This document shows positions 43,255 through 52,124 of a stretch of 64,000 nt of DNA, piece by piece. The translations under genes and the position numbers were made by a program. Origin of the DNA: Paenibacillus oceani. Its GTDB lineage: Bacteria; Bacillota; Bacilli; Paenibacillales; NBRC-103111. Below the pieces are notes generated by a model. The model was not told the origin of the DNA. It was given only the letters and a program-made list of their open reading frames with translations, and searched no databases. The DNA is taken from contig NZ_JACXJA010000005.1 in assembly GCF_014705615.1 (NCBI RefSeq), positions 186,001 to 250,000 on the forward strand. Direction: 5' to 3'. Each line of letters opens with the position of its first letter. Within the stretch, counting starts at the first letter, position 1.

Positions 43255-44118
43255 TCAGTCGTTGTCGGGCGATTTGCCGCCATACAGATGTCCCGCAAGC
43301 TCCAGATCCGCGTGAAATGTATGCTCCTGGGCCGGGAAGCTGCGGCTTTTGACCTCTTGGACATATTGGGCGATCCCGTTACGAATAGAGTCCCCAATGT
43401 TGGCGTACGCTTTAACGAATTTTTTAGGAAATACCGGCGATGCATATTGCAGCAGATCGTGGAAAACGAGCACCTGTCCGTCGCAATGAACGCCCGCCCC
43501 GATGCCGATCGTCGGGATCGACACCGCCTTCGTAATCTCCTCCGCGATCTCGTCCGTGACCAGCTCGACCACGATGGCGAACGCTCCGGCCTGCTCCAGC
43601 GCCTTGGCGTCGTCCATCAGTTTGCGGGCCGAAACGCCGGTTTTTCCTTGAATCTTATAACCGCCGATCTGATACACCGACTGCGGAGTGAGGCCGATAT
43701 GGCCCATAACGGGTACCCCTGCCTTCACTACCGCGTCGACGGTATGGGCGATCTCCGTTCCGCCCTCCATCTTGACCGCCTTGCACAATCCTTCCCGCAT
43801 CAGCCGCCCGACGTTGTGAAGCGACTGATCGATCGACCCGTGATACGTCATAAACGGCATATCACTTACGACAAACGGAGCCGAGATCGCGCGGGTCACC
43901 ATCTTCGTATGATAAATCATCTCATCCAGCGTAACCGGCAGCGTCGATTCCTGGCCTTGCACGACGTTGCCGAGCGAATCGCCCACCAGGATGACGTCCA
44001 CGCCCGCTTCCTCGGCCAGTTTGGCCGACGTGTAGTCATAGGCGGTGACCACCGAGATCGGCACGCCGTCCGTCTTCATCTTTCTCATTCGGGTCGTACT
44101 CATTTTTTTCGGTTCCAT
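43255..44118 (-). CDS. panB: 3-methyl-2-oxobutanoate hydroxymethyltransferase
   Basis: A 287-residue TIM-barrel enzyme that makes ketopantoate from alpha-ketoisovalerate and methylene-tetrahydrofolate. VTAYDYTSAKLAEEAG, ILVGDSLGNVVQGQ (metal-binding Asp), HIGLTPQ and GIGAGVHCDGQVLV are diagnostic. The chosen ATG at 44118 has AAAGCGGGTG upstream; a Met five codons on is an alternative. First gene of panBCD; a terminator separates it from birA. Confidence 0.95.
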   Translation of the reverse strand: MEPKKMSTTRMRKMKTDGVPISVVTAYDYTSAKLAEEAGVDVILVGDSLGNVVQGQESTLPVTLDEMIYHTKMVTRAISAPFVVSDMPFMTYHGSIDQSLHNVGRLMREGLCKAVKMEGGTEIAHTVDAVVKAGVPVMGHIGLTPQSVYQIGGYKIQGKTGVSARKLMDDAKALEQAGAFAIVVELVTDEIAEEITKAVSIPTIGIGAGVHCDGQVLVFHDLLQYASPVFPKKFVKAYANIGDSIRNGIAQYVQEVKSRSFPAQEHTFHADLELAGHLYGGKSPDND

Positions 44119-44171
44119 CCGAACACCCGCTTTCGATTTGGTTGGCTCGTGAACCGGTCCGGAACGCACAA

Positions 44172-44201
44172 AAGCCTTTTAGCCGCTCGGCTAAAAGGCT
44201 T
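44172..44201 (-). terminator. Terminator of the dapB-birA operon
   Basis: AAGCCTTTTAGCC pairs perfectly with GGCTAAAAGGCTT around a 4-base loop, about 185 bp after the birA stop and just before panB. The following minus-strand T-run is short (TTTTG, shared with the stem). Confidence 0.75.
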
Positions 44202-44385
44202 AGAAAACAACAGGAAACGAATCGTCAGATTTGTTTTCTGTCTCGGTCCCTTTTAGGCTCAGAGCAGAATTCCGCGACTTGCATGTCAAACTTGTTTTAC
44301 TTGCGTGCAGGAGTGCAGTTCCACGTAGGATACCGCCTCTACGCAATATTATACCAGATCGTTCACGAAATCTACATGTTTTTAG

Positions 44386-45348
44386 CTAAATATCCGCGGA
44401 ATACAGCTTGGTCACACTTCCGTCCGGATGCCGGACAATCAAGGCGCCCATCTCGTCGATCGATTCGGCGACACCCTCCACAACGCCTCTGGGGGTCCTC
44501 GCCGCGATCGGACGGCCCAGCGAATAGGCAGACGCTTCCCACGCCGTCCGGATCGGCTCGAAGCCTTCCGAGTCGTACAGATTGTACAACGCTTCGAACT
44601 GCTCCAGGAACGCGCGTATCAGTTCGGAACGGCTCCATTCCCGGCCGCTGAGCATACGGAGCGACGTAGCGATTCCGCGCAGCTCTTCCGGGTAATCGCC
44701 CTCCTGCAGATTGACGCTGATGCCCACTCCGGCGATCACGTGCCGCAGCCGCTCGTCCTCCGCATTCGACTCGAGCAGGATGCCGCTGATCTTCCTTCCG
44801 TCCACAAGCAAATCGTTCGGCCACTTGATCGCAACCGGCAAGGACGGCTCCAGCTTGCGAATCGTCCGGTTCAAAGCGACGGCGACCAGCAGCGTCAGTT
44901 GAGGGGTAAAATGAACCGGAATGTTCGGCCGCAGGACCAGGCTCATCCAGACACCTTTCCCTTTCGGCGAATGCCAGTTTTTCCCCATTCGTCCGCGCCC
45001 GGCCGTCTGAACTTCCGCGATCACCAGCGTTCCCTCCGGAGCGCCTTCTTCGGCCAGCCGGTGGGCAATCGTCTGCGTAGAGTCGACAGAATCGTACATT
45101 TTGACCGATCGGCCCATAACCGCCGTCGACAGCTCGGCCAGAATGGCCGCTGCGCTCAGCTTGTCCGGCTTGCCCGTAAGCTTATAGCCTTTTCGCGAGA
45201 CCGCGTCGAACGTATACCCTTGATCGCGCAGGCTGCGGATGTGTTTCCAGACGGCGGTTCGGGTGCAGCCGAGCAGTTCGCTCAGCTGTTCGCCCGATAC
45301 GTATTCGTTCGGGCGCTGCTCCAGATACGCCAATATTTTATGCTCCAT
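44386..45348 (-). CDS. birA: Bifunctional biotin-protein ligase and biotin operon repressor
   Basis: A 320-residue protein. The N-terminal winged helix (about 14-60, LSELLGCTRTAVWKHIRSL) binds bio operators; the central ligase has TAGRGRMGKNWHSPKGKG, the biotinyl-AMP loop, and KWPNDLLVDGRKISGIL. It attaches biotin to carboxylases and represses biotin genes when saturated. It overlaps the end of cca by one base, as in the Bacillus cca-birA pair. Confidence 0.95.
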   Translation of the reverse strand: MEHKILAYLEQRPNEYVSGEQLSELLGCTRTAVWKHIRSLRDQGYTFDAVSRKGYKLTGKPDKLSAAAILAELSTAVMGRSVKMYDSVDSTQTIAHRLAEEGAPEGTLVIAEVQTAGRGRMGKNWHSPKGKGVWMSLVLRPNIPVHFTPQLTLLVAVALNRTIRKLEPSLPVAIKWPNDLLVDGRKISGILLESNAEDERLRHVIAGVGISVNLQEGDYPEELRGIATSLRMLSGREWSRSELIRAFLEQFEALYNLYDSEGFEPIRTAWEASAYSLGRPIAARTPRGVVEGVAESIDEMGALIVRHPDGSVTKLYSADI

Positions 45349-46628
45349 TACATCGTTTCCCGCTTTACTCGATTTTTGGCTTCTTGAATTAAAATATCCC
45401 GTTCATTCCGTATTCGCAGCTTGGCCGTTTCCACCAGCAGTTCCTGAAGCAGCGCGCCCAGCCACGGACCGGCTGGTTTGTCCAGCTCGACAGCCAGCTC
45501 CGTCCCGTTCACCGCAAGTTCCGTTACCCGATCGGCCGGTATCCGTTCGATCCACCCGGGACCGAGCTCGAGCAGCTGCCGCCAGTTCCGGCCGTCCAAC
45601 GACTCCGTCTGCCAGGAAGCAAGCTCCAGCCACAGTAAGGCAACCGGCTTCCCGAACATTACGCAAGCGCCGGCCCACGTCTCGAAGCCCGCTTGCTCGT
45701 CTTCCATACGGATCTTGTCCAGATGCTGCCGCATCCATTCATCCATCTGCAGCAGCCGGACGATCGCAGCCGATTTTTTGCCGGAAAACTTGAGCCGTTT
45801 CATCGCTTCCCGGGCTTGTCCAGAGCTCATCTCCAGCAGGACGAATAAGGCCGTCCACCGTAGCTCGGGCCCTGTTACGCCGGTCAGTTTCACCGCTGCG
45901 CACAGTTCCGGTACTAAGTCCCATTCGGCCAGCGGCCAAACTACAGGCTGCTTGAAATGACGGGTTAACCCGCTCTCGGCAAGCAGCTTCACCGCACGAT
46001 CGGGCGACCGCCCTTCGATCATCTTGTCGAGCTCGGCGCCTACCCGCTCCATCGCCACATGGGCGAGCAGCGGCGCATGACGGAGAAGCGCCTCCCAAGT
46101 CGCCTCCTGAAGCGAGAACCCGTATTCGCAAGCGAAACGGATCGCCCGGAGCATGCGCAGCGCGTCCTCGTGAAACCGCTCCAGCGGGTTGCCAACACAT
46201 CTTACGACTCCCGCCTCCAAATCCGCAGAGCCCCCGAACGGATCGTACCGGGTGCCATGCGCATCCAGAGCCATCGCATTAATCGTAAAGTCCCGGCGGC
46301 GCAAATCTTCGTTCAGATCGGAAATAAACTCCACTTCCTTGGGCCGCCGGAACTGCTCGTATTCGGATTCTTTGCGGAACGTCGTCACTTCGAACGTGTG
46401 CTGCTCCCGGATAACTGTAACGGTGCCATGGGCAAGTCCGGTCGGGGCGTGACGGGGAAACAGCCTCATCACCTCGTCCGGCAAAGCGGAGGTCGCGATA
46501 TCGATATCTTTAAGCGGTCGTCCGAGCGCCTTGTCGCGTACGCAGCCGCCCACGAAATACGCCTCGTAACCCGCTTCGCTGAGCGCGCGGAGCACTTCTT
46601 TTCCTTCCGTCTCCATCCGTTCCGACAT
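45348..46628 (-). CDS. cca: CCA-adding tRNA nucleotidyltransferase
   Basis: A 426-residue class II nucleotidyltransferase restoring the CCA end of tRNA. YFVGGCVRDKALGRPLKDID carries the GG and DxD catalytic motifs, RRDFTINAMA is motif B, and the head/neck helices end by about residue 200. The C-terminal half is more divergent. It lies in the conserved bshA-cca-birA order. Confidence 0.95.
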   Translation of the reverse strand: MSERMETEGKEVLRALSEAGYEAYFVGGCVRDKALGRPLKDIDIATSALPDEVMRLFPRHAPTGLAHGTVTVIREQHTFEVTTFRKESEYEQFRRPKEVEFISDLNEDLRRRDFTINAMALDAHGTRYDPFGGSADLEAGVVRCVGNPLERFHEDALRMLRAIRFACEYGFSLQEATWEALLRHAPLLAHVAMERVGAELDKMIEGRSPDRAVKLLAESGLTRHFKQPVVWPLAEWDLVPELCAAVKLTGVTGPELRWTALFVLLEMSSGQAREAMKRLKFSGKKSAAIVRLLQMDEWMRQHLDKIRMEDEQAGFETWAGACVMFGKPVALLWLELASWQTESLDGRNWRQLLELGPGWIERIPADRVTELAVNGTELAVELDKPAGPWLGALLQELLVETAKLRIRNERDILIQEAKNRVKRETM

Positions 46629-46658
46629 CTCCGTAATGCCCCCGCATCCTTCAGCCGG

Positions 46659-47831
46659 TCAAGCCCGGCATATTTCGCTCAAATCGATGCTCGGCACCTC
46701 GCGCCCCAGCACCCGGTAATAAATCTGCTCGTATTGCGCCGTGATCAAATCGTTGCAGAACGTAAAATGCGCCCGATCGAGACAGGCTTTCGACATCGCC
46801 TCATAAAGCTGAGGGTCCGACAGGAGCCGGATCACGTGTTCGGCCATCTGGGTAGTATCGCCGATCGGCGCCAGGTACCCGGTCTCCCCGTGCGTGATCA
46901 GCTCCGGAATGCCGCCTGCGTTCGAACCGACCGTCGGAACGCCGCAAGCCATCGCCTCCAGCGCCACAAGCCCGAAGCTTTCCTTCTCCGAAGGAAGCAG
47001 CATCACGTCGGCCAGCGAGATCACCTGCGCGACATCGTCCTGCTTCCCGGCGAAGATGACGCGGTCGGTCAGGCCGAGCTCCTTCACCTTGCAGATCGTC
47101 TTCGACAGCTCGGGTCCTTCTCCGACGAACAGCAGTCTCGACGGGACCCTTTCGTTCACTTTGGCGAACACGTCCACCACATCGCCGATCCGCTTGACGG
47201 GACGGAAGTTCGATATGTGCAGCAGCAGCTTCTCGTCCGGTTTGGCGAAGTCGCGGCGCAGCGTAGCGACATCTCTCGGGTAATATACCCTTTTATCCAC
47301 AAAATTGTAGGCAAGATCAATCGGCTTCTCGATATGCAGCAGATCGCGGGTCTCGCGGATCAGATCTTTGGAGACCGCCGTAACCGCGTCGCTTCGCTCG
47401 ATCGCCAGCCTGATCAGGTCGCTGAGCGATTCGTCCTGGCCGAGCACGGTGATATCGGTACCATGCAGCGTTGTGATGATTTTCAGATCCGAGCCGACCA
47501 TCTCTTTGGCCAAAAAGGCACAGACCGCATGGGGAACCGCGTAATGGACGTGCAAAATATCCAGCTTCTCCATCTTGGCTACCTGGGCCATCTTGCTTGC
47601 CAGCGACAAATCGTAAGGCGGGTATTTGAACACGTAGTAGTCGTTAACTTCGACTTCGTGATAAAAAATATTTTTATGAAACTTGCCCAGGCGGAAAGGG
47701 ATGCTGTGCGTAATGAAATGAACCTCGTGGCCCTTCTCCGCGAGCAGCTTTCCAAGCTCTGTCGCCACGACGCCGGAACCTCCGAGCGACGGATAACACG
47801 TAATGCCGATCTTCAGTCGATCGTTTTCCAT
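46659..47831 (-). CDS. bshA: N-acetyl-alpha-D-glucosaminyl L-malate synthase, bacillithiol
   Basis: A 390-residue GT4 retaining glycosyltransferase joining GlcNAc from UDP-GlcNAc to L-malate, step one of bacillithiol synthesis. YPSLGGSGVVATELG near the N-terminus and EKESFGLVALEAMACGVP near 275-292 are the acceptor and nucleotide-sugar motifs. I prefer the second in-frame ATG (47831), as the GGGGAGGGGG directly abuts the first. It is downstream of bshB1 and upstream of cca, as in Bacillus. Confidence 0.94.
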   Translation of the reverse strand: MENDRLKIGITCYPSLGGSGVVATELGKLLAEKGHEVHFITHSIPFRLGKFHKNIFYHEVEVNDYYVFKYPPYDLSLASKMAQVAKMEKLDILHVHYAVPHAVCAFLAKEMVGSDLKIITTLHGTDITVLGQDESLSDLIRLAIERSDAVTAVSKDLIRETRDLLHIEKPIDLAYNFVDKRVYYPRDVATLRRDFAKPDEKLLLHISNFRPVKRIGDVVDVFAKVNERVPSRLLFVGEGPELSKTICKVKELGLTDRVIFAGKQDDVAQVISLADVMLLPSEKESFGLVALEAMACGVPTVGSNAGGIPELITHGETGYLAPIGDTTQMAEHVIRLLSDPQLYEAMSKACLDRAHFTFCNDLITAQYEQIYYRVLGREVPSIDLSEICRA

Positions 47832-47886
47832 AGACATCCCCCTCCCCGCGAATCATACGTATACAGGTATTATATTCGATCATCCG

Positions 47887-48585
47887 TTAAAATAAGTCAA
47901 CAAGTACCGGAAGCTTGGATACGAACCCTTCGGCATAAGGGATCATCCTTTGCTGGCCGAGCAGCCGGTCTCTCGCCTCGACCCGCTCCAGATACCCCTG
48001 GTTCAGCGGAGTCGGCACATAATGATTGCCGGCCGCCGCCGGATCGAACTGGCTCGCATAAGCGCTCAACGCAGCTTTTTTGGCTTCGTATACGCCGCTT
48101 ACGTCGACCACGATATCGGCTTCGTGCACGTCATTAATGAAATAAAAGTACGTCTGCTGCACCGACACCGCCTCCGAGTCGGGCATATACCGGCGGAGCT
48201 TTGCGTTAAATACCGCTTCCTGAACGAGATGGCTGCAGGCGATATGATCCGGATGCCTGTCCTGCCAATAAGGAGCGAACACGATCCGCGGCCGGAACTT
48301 GCGGATTTCCAGCGTAATGGCATCGACATAATCCTTCGTCATATACAAGCCGCGGTCAGGCAGCCCCAGATTCGTACGCCCCGCCAGCTTCAGGATCGCT
48401 CCCGCCTGCTCGGCTTCCCGGCGCCTTAACTCCACCGTTCCGTTCGAGGACATCTCCGCCGCCGTCAAGTCGCATATAACGACTTTATGGCCGGCCGCCG
48501 TATGTTTGGCGATCGTACCCGCCATGCCGATCTCGGCGTCGTCGGGATGCGCTCCGAATATGAGAATATCGGTTTCATAGGACAT
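47887..48585 (-). CDS. bshB1: GlcNAc-malate deacetylase, bacillithiol
   Basis: A 232-residue zinc deacetylase of the PIG-L/LmbE family. FGAHPDDAEIGMAG gives the AHPDDxE metal and base motif, and RHPDHIACSHLV is the second metal site. It removes the acetyl group from GlcNAc-malate. Its ATG directly follows the mgsA stop. BshC, the final enzyme, is not in the window. Confidence 0.95.
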   Translation of the reverse strand: MSYETDILIFGAHPDDAEIGMAGTIAKHTAAGHKVVICDLTAAEMSSNGTVELRRREAEQAGAILKLAGRTNLGLPDRGLYMTKDYVDAITLEIRKFRPRIVFAPYWQDRHPDHIACSHLVQEAVFNAKLRRYMPDSEAVSVQQTYFYFINDVHEADIVVDVSGVYEAKKAALSAYASQFDPAAAGNHYVPTPLNQGYLERVEARDRLLGQQRMIPYAEGFVSKLPVLVDLF

Positions 48586-49002
48586 TTACATCAACCCCGG
48601 TTTATATTTATCCACCAGATCCCGCCAGCCGAACTCCCCGCGGTCAAGCGAACGGACAAGCAGCTCCGCCGTAGCGATATTCGTCGCCACCGGTATGCCC
48701 TGCACGTCGCACAAGCGAAGCAGCGCGATGATGTCCGGCTCGTGCGGCTGCGCCATAAGCGGGTCGCGCAGGAAGATGACGAGATCCATCTCGTCTTGCG
48801 CTACTTTAGCGCCGATCTGCTGATCGCCGCCGAGCGGCCCGGACATGTAGCGGTGTACTTGCAGGTCCGTATTCTCCATAATGCGGGTGCCGGTCGTGCC
48901 GGTCGCATACAACGTATGATGCTTGAACACTTCCTCATAGGCGATAACGAAATTGACCATTTCTTCTTTTTTGCGGTCGTGGGCGATTAGTGCGATCTCC
49001 AT
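48586..49002 (-). CDS. mgsA: Methylglyoxal synthase, operon copy
   Basis: A 138-residue enzyme with the same active-site residues as the other copy (His8, Asp60, His87, Asp90). This is the orthologue by position: dapB-mgsA-bshB1-bshA-cca-birA is the Bacillus subtilis order. GGAGGG precedes the ATG at 49002. Coupling to bacillithiol genes makes sense because that thiol detoxifies methylglyoxal in Bacillus. Confidence 0.95.
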   Translation of the reverse strand: MEIALIAHDRKKEEMVNFVIAYEEVFKHHTLYATGTTGTRIMENTDLQVHRYMSGPLGGDQQIGAKVAQDEMDLVIFLRDPLMAQPHEPDIIALLRLCDVQGIPVATNIATAELLVRSLDRGEFGWRDLVDKYKPGLM

Positions 49003-49089
49003 CGGGTTTCCCTCCACTATAGCTGTTGCGTACTGGGACCTCAGCCGGCTTGCCGGCATCAGCCTCCACTTCCGCTAACTAATGTCTGT

Positions 49090-49893
49090 TCAGTCGATAA
49101 AATGCTCGAACCCGTATACGATTCCGGACAGCTCCATCGCTTTTTTGACGGCGATGTTTACCCCTGGCATATACCCTTCGCGATCGTACGAATCGTGACG
49201 GATTTTGAGCGTTTGCCCGTAGCCGCCGAAGATAACTTCCTGCTGCGCGAATACGCCCGGGAGACGAACGCTATGTATGCGGAATCCGTTGTACAAGCCT
49301 CCCCGCGCGCCGTCGATCGTTTCTTCCTCGTTCGGATTGCCTTGGCGGAATTCCTGGCGATTCAACGCGATCATCTCCGCCGTCTTGATTGACGTGCCGG
49401 AAGGCGCGTCCAGCTTCTGGTCGCCATGATACTCGATAATCTCGACATGCGGCATATATTTGGCGGCTTGAGCGGCGAACTTCATCATCAGAATCGCGCC
49501 GATCGAGAAATTCGGAGCGATGATCCCGCCGGTTCCGTTATTTTTGCACAGCTTGTCCAATTCCTCGATATCCGCCGGCTTCAATCCGGTAGTTCCGATT
49601 ACCGGACGCACGCCTTGCCGGATCGCGATGCGGCTGTTGGCCATAACGGAGTGAGGGGTTGTGAAATCGACCATCACATGTGCGTCCGCACCGGACAGTG
49701 CTGCCTCCAGATCCGTTCTGACCAACACGCCGCAAGCTTCCTTCCCGACGAGCAGACCGGCGTCGACTCCTTCGTTGGAACGGCTTATAGCCGCCACCAG
49801 CTTAAGGTTCGGATCGGTGAGCACCATCTTTACTACTTCTTTACCCATTCTTCCGTTTGCTCCGGCTACTGCTACATGAATGATTGAACTCAT
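49090..49893 (-). CDS. dapB: 4-hydroxy-tetrahydrodipicolinate reductase
   Basis: A 267-residue NAD(P)H enzyme of lysine and diaminopimelate synthesis. The nucleotide loop AGANGRMGKEV is at about residues 9-19. The catalytic motif reads EIIEYHGDQKLDAPSGTS, retaining the first His and the Lys but with Gly in place of the second His of EIIExHH. GGGAG lies 8 bases before the ATG; a TTG two codons earlier is possible. Follows a TPR gene by 2 bp. Confidence 0.95.
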   Translation of the reverse strand: MSSIIHVAVAGANGRMGKEVVKMVLTDPNLKLVAAISRSNEGVDAGLLVGKEACGVLVRTDLEAALSGADAHVMVDFTTPHSVMANSRIAIRQGVRPVIGTTGLKPADIEELDKLCKNNGTGGIIAPNFSIGAILMMKFAAQAAKYMPHVEIIEYHGDQKLDAPSGTSIKTAEMIALNRQEFRQGNPNEEETIDGARGGLYNGFRIHSVRLPGVFAQQEVIFGGYGQTLKIRHDSYDREGYMPGVNIAVKKAMELSGIVYGFEHFID

Positions 49894-49895
49894 CG

Positions 49896-50429
49896 TCAAA
49901 TCTCCCTTATCGTTTGCTGCGTCTGCAAATACGTTTTCAGTTGCTGCCGGTATTCCTCGGCAAGTCGCTTGGCGTCCGGATGCTCGGGGTCCAATCGTAA
50001 CGTCTCGTTCGCCATCTGAACGGCCTTGCCGTATTCCTGCAAAGCCGCATAAGCGGCGGAAAGCATCATATGCGCTTCGACGGACAGCGGATCGAGCTCA
50101 ATGGCGCGCGTCAAGAGAGGTACGGCCAAATAAGTCCGGTCAGTCCCGTCCAACACCTTCTGTGCATCCTGCATGAGCAGTTTAGCCTGCAGCGTATCCA
50201 GATGATAGCTGTATACGTCGCTCTCCGGCTCCAACTGCTTGGCCCGCAACGAATGCTCGATCGCTTTGCCGAACCGGTTGCTTCTCGCAAACGTAACCGA
50301 CAGCTTATAATGATAATCCGCATTGTCCGGTTCTTCGCGGATTGCCTGCTCAAACCATTCGATCGCCCGCTCGAAATCGGCTTCCAATATCGAAGCGTAC
50401 GCCTTCTTAATCGGATTGTCGCCGTCCAT
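49896..50429 (-). CDS. TPR-repeat protein upstream of dapB
   Basis: A 177-residue helical protein with about three tetratricopeptide repeats (ADFERAIEWFEQAIREEPDNADYHYKL around 15-41, VPLLTRAIELDPLSVEAHMML, GKAVQMANETLRLDPEHPDA). AGGAGG is 6 bases before the ATG. It is wedged between ypjD and dapB, which are neighbours in B. subtilis, and is probably co-transcribed with dapB (2 bp gap). Function unknown; likely a protein-binding adaptor. Confidence 0.78.
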   Translation of the reverse strand: MDGDNPIKKAYASILEADFERAIEWFEQAIREEPDNADYHYKLSVTFARSNRFGKAIEHSLRAKQLEPESDVYSYHLDTLQAKLLMQDAQKVLDGTDRTYLAVPLLTRAIELDPLSVEAHMMLSAAYAALQEYGKAVQMANETLRLDPEHPDAKRLAEEYRQQLKTYLQTQQTIREI

Positions 50430-50572
50430 CGCGTTCCTCCTGATCCATATACGACCGCGCTTGTGCGCCCCGTATGTATGGTTCCGGGGGAGTGCCGCAT
50501 CCGCCCCTAACCGATAGGTGTGCGGACAGCGGGGAGTTCCTCCGCCCGACTCGATGGTACAGCATATGACGG

Positions 50573-50911
50573 CTACTCTTGTTCGGTGTTCTTTTTGGTC
50601 CAGCGGTCCGCATCGCGCGTACGGAATTTGTTCAACACTTCGTCGTGAGCCTTCGTCAGATCGATCCCCAGCGAATTGGCGAAGCAAATCGTTATAAATA
50701 AAATATCGCCAAGCTCCAGCTCGATCGAATTGTCAGCTTCGTCCGGTTTTTTCGGCTTAGGGCCGAATTGATGATTGACCTCCCTGGCCAGCTCCCCGAC
50801 TTCTTCGGACATCCGGGCCAGCATAGCGAGCGGACTGAAGTAACCTTCCTTGAATTGGGATATGTATGCGTCCACTTCCCGTTGTATCTCTTTTAGCGAT
50901 TTCTCCGACAT
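50573..50911 (-). CDS. ypjD: MazG-like nucleotide pyrophosphohydrolase
   Basis: A 112-residue all-alpha NTP pyrophosphohydrolase. RMSEEVGELAREVN supplies the first EExxE-type metal motif and IELELGDILFITICFAN the second (ExxD). Small MazG enzymes hydrolyse non-canonical or excess nucleoside triphosphates. GGAGGG lies just before the ATG. Its place ahead of dapB-mgsA-bshB1 matches ypjD of B. subtilis. Confidence 0.9.
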   Translation of the reverse strand: MSEKSLKEIQREVDAYISQFKEGYFSPLAMLARMSEEVGELAREVNHQFGPKPKKPDEADNSIELELGDILFITICFANSLGIDLTKAHDEVLNKFRTRDADRWTKKNTEQE

Positions 50912-51114
50912 AGAGCCCTCCTTTTCACAAATCCGCCAGTCGCAGCGACCGGAACGATTTCCGATCTTGCGTTCTATTTTACATGTTAACGCAAAAGGCA
51001 GGCCGAAAACAAATCCTTTTTTCTTCACCCGTCTTCTGAGAATGCTGCCCGCGGTTCCCAACTTGGGGTATACTATTCATTATCTTTACACGTACATCTT
51101 ATAGTGCGAGTTTA

Positions 51115-51144
51115 AAAAAGTCTGGTTTTCAGCACCGAGAAGAT
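51115..51144 (+). repeat. Short dispersed repeat, copy B
   Basis: Identical to 33087-33116 except one C-to-T change. It lies 44 bp before the ypjC start and may fall in its 5' untranslated region. Confidence 0.75.
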
Positions 51145-51187
51145 GGAATAAAGCATAGAAGGGAAAAACGTCGGGAGGGATTCCAAC

Positions 51188-52054
51188 ATGAACAAGTATG
51201 GCAAAGAGCTTCTGCGGTCCTGGCTGCCGATAACACTCGGAACGGCTATTTACGCATTCGGACTCCATTATTTTATTATCCCGAACGAGCTGATGGAAGG
51301 CGGATTGACGGGTATTGCCCTGCTGTTCAACTATTCGCTCGACTTCCCGGTATCCGTCACTACGCTCGTTCTGAATGCCCCGTTATTTTTTCTCGGCTGG
51401 AAAACGATCGGCAAAACCGCGATGATCCATACTGTTTTCGGCACGCTGATGCTTGCCTTTTTCCTCCGCTTGATGGAGATTGCGATCCATCGCAACTGGG
51501 TCGTCCCGTTTCAGGCAGAAAACGACTTTTTTCTCGCCACACTGTACGCCGGCGTTACGCTCGGGAGCGGGCTCGGCATCGTCTTCCGCTTTGGAGGCAC
51601 CACAGGAGGAACCGACATCGTAGCCCGGCTGCTCAATAAAACGAAAGGTTGGAGCATGGGGCAAATCATTCTCGTAATCGATGTGCTCGTCATCGGCAGC
51701 TCGCTCTTGTACATACCGAAGGAAAAAGTGCTTTATACGCTGGTAGCCGTCTTCGTCGCCTCCAAAACGATCGATTTCATTACCGAAGGCTCGTATGCGG
51801 CCATCGCCTTCACCATCATGTCCGACAAAGGAGAGGAGCTGGCCCAGGTGATCACCCGCGAGATGGACCGCGGTGTCACGCTGTTTCTGGCCAAGGGCGC
51901 GTATTCGCAAGTGGACAAAAAAGTCGTGTACAGCGTTGTTTCCCGTCAGGAAACGCGAAAGCTGAGAATGATCGTCAAAGAGGTCGATCCGCACGCCTTC
52001 ATCATCATGTCCGACGTTCACGATGTGCTTGGTGAAGGCTTTCGCGGAAATTGA
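51188..52054 (+). CDS. ypjC: YitT family membrane protein (DUF161/DUF2179)
   Basis: A 288-residue protein with five or six membrane segments in the first 200 residues (ALHYFIIPNELMEGGLTGIALL and GLGIVFRFGGTTGGTDIVA are YitT signatures), then a cytoplasmic DUF2179 domain (about 215-288, REMDRGVTLFLAKGAYSQVDK). Transport or sensing functions are suspected in the family but not established. CGGGAGGG precedes the ATG. It stands where ypjC is found in Bacillus, between ypjB and ypjD, but here it is on the opposite strand from both. Confidence 0.88.
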   Translation: MNKYGKELLRSWLPITLGTAIYAFGLHYFIIPNELMEGGLTGIALLFNYSLDFPVSVTTLVLNAPLFFLGWKTIGKTAMIHTVFGTLMLAFFLRLMEIAIHRNWVVPFQAENDFFLATLYAGVTLGSGLGIVFRFGGTTGGTDIVARLLNKTKGWSMGQIILVIDVLVIGSSLLYIPKEKVLYTLVAVFVASKTIDFITEGSYAAIAFTIMSDKGEELAQVITREMDRGVTLFLAKGAYSQVDKKVVYSVVSRQETRKLRMIVKEVDPHAFIIMSDVHDVLGEGFRGN

Positions 52055-52071
52055 CGGCCCTGTCATCGGCA

Positions 52072-52110
52072 AAAAGACACGAAGGGAAGGCTTGTCCCTG
52101 CGTGTCTTTC
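52072..52110 (+). terminator. Terminator after ypjC
   Basis: AAAGACACG pairs with CGTGTCTTT, with an inner GGGA/TCCC stem, between ypjC and the convergent ypjB. Confidence 0.75.
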
Positions 52111-52124
52111 CGCATCTATTCGTC

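Noticed and set aside
46059-48137. A 692-codon open frame opposite cca, bshA and bshB1
   Set aside because: Same reason: it is antisense to three well-supported genes, with low-complexity basic composition and no convincing ribosome binding site.
49894-50572. Possible lysine riboswitch ahead of dapB
   Set aside because: The gap between the TPR gene and dapB is 2 bp and the region before the TPR gene shows no L-box core and no attenuator.
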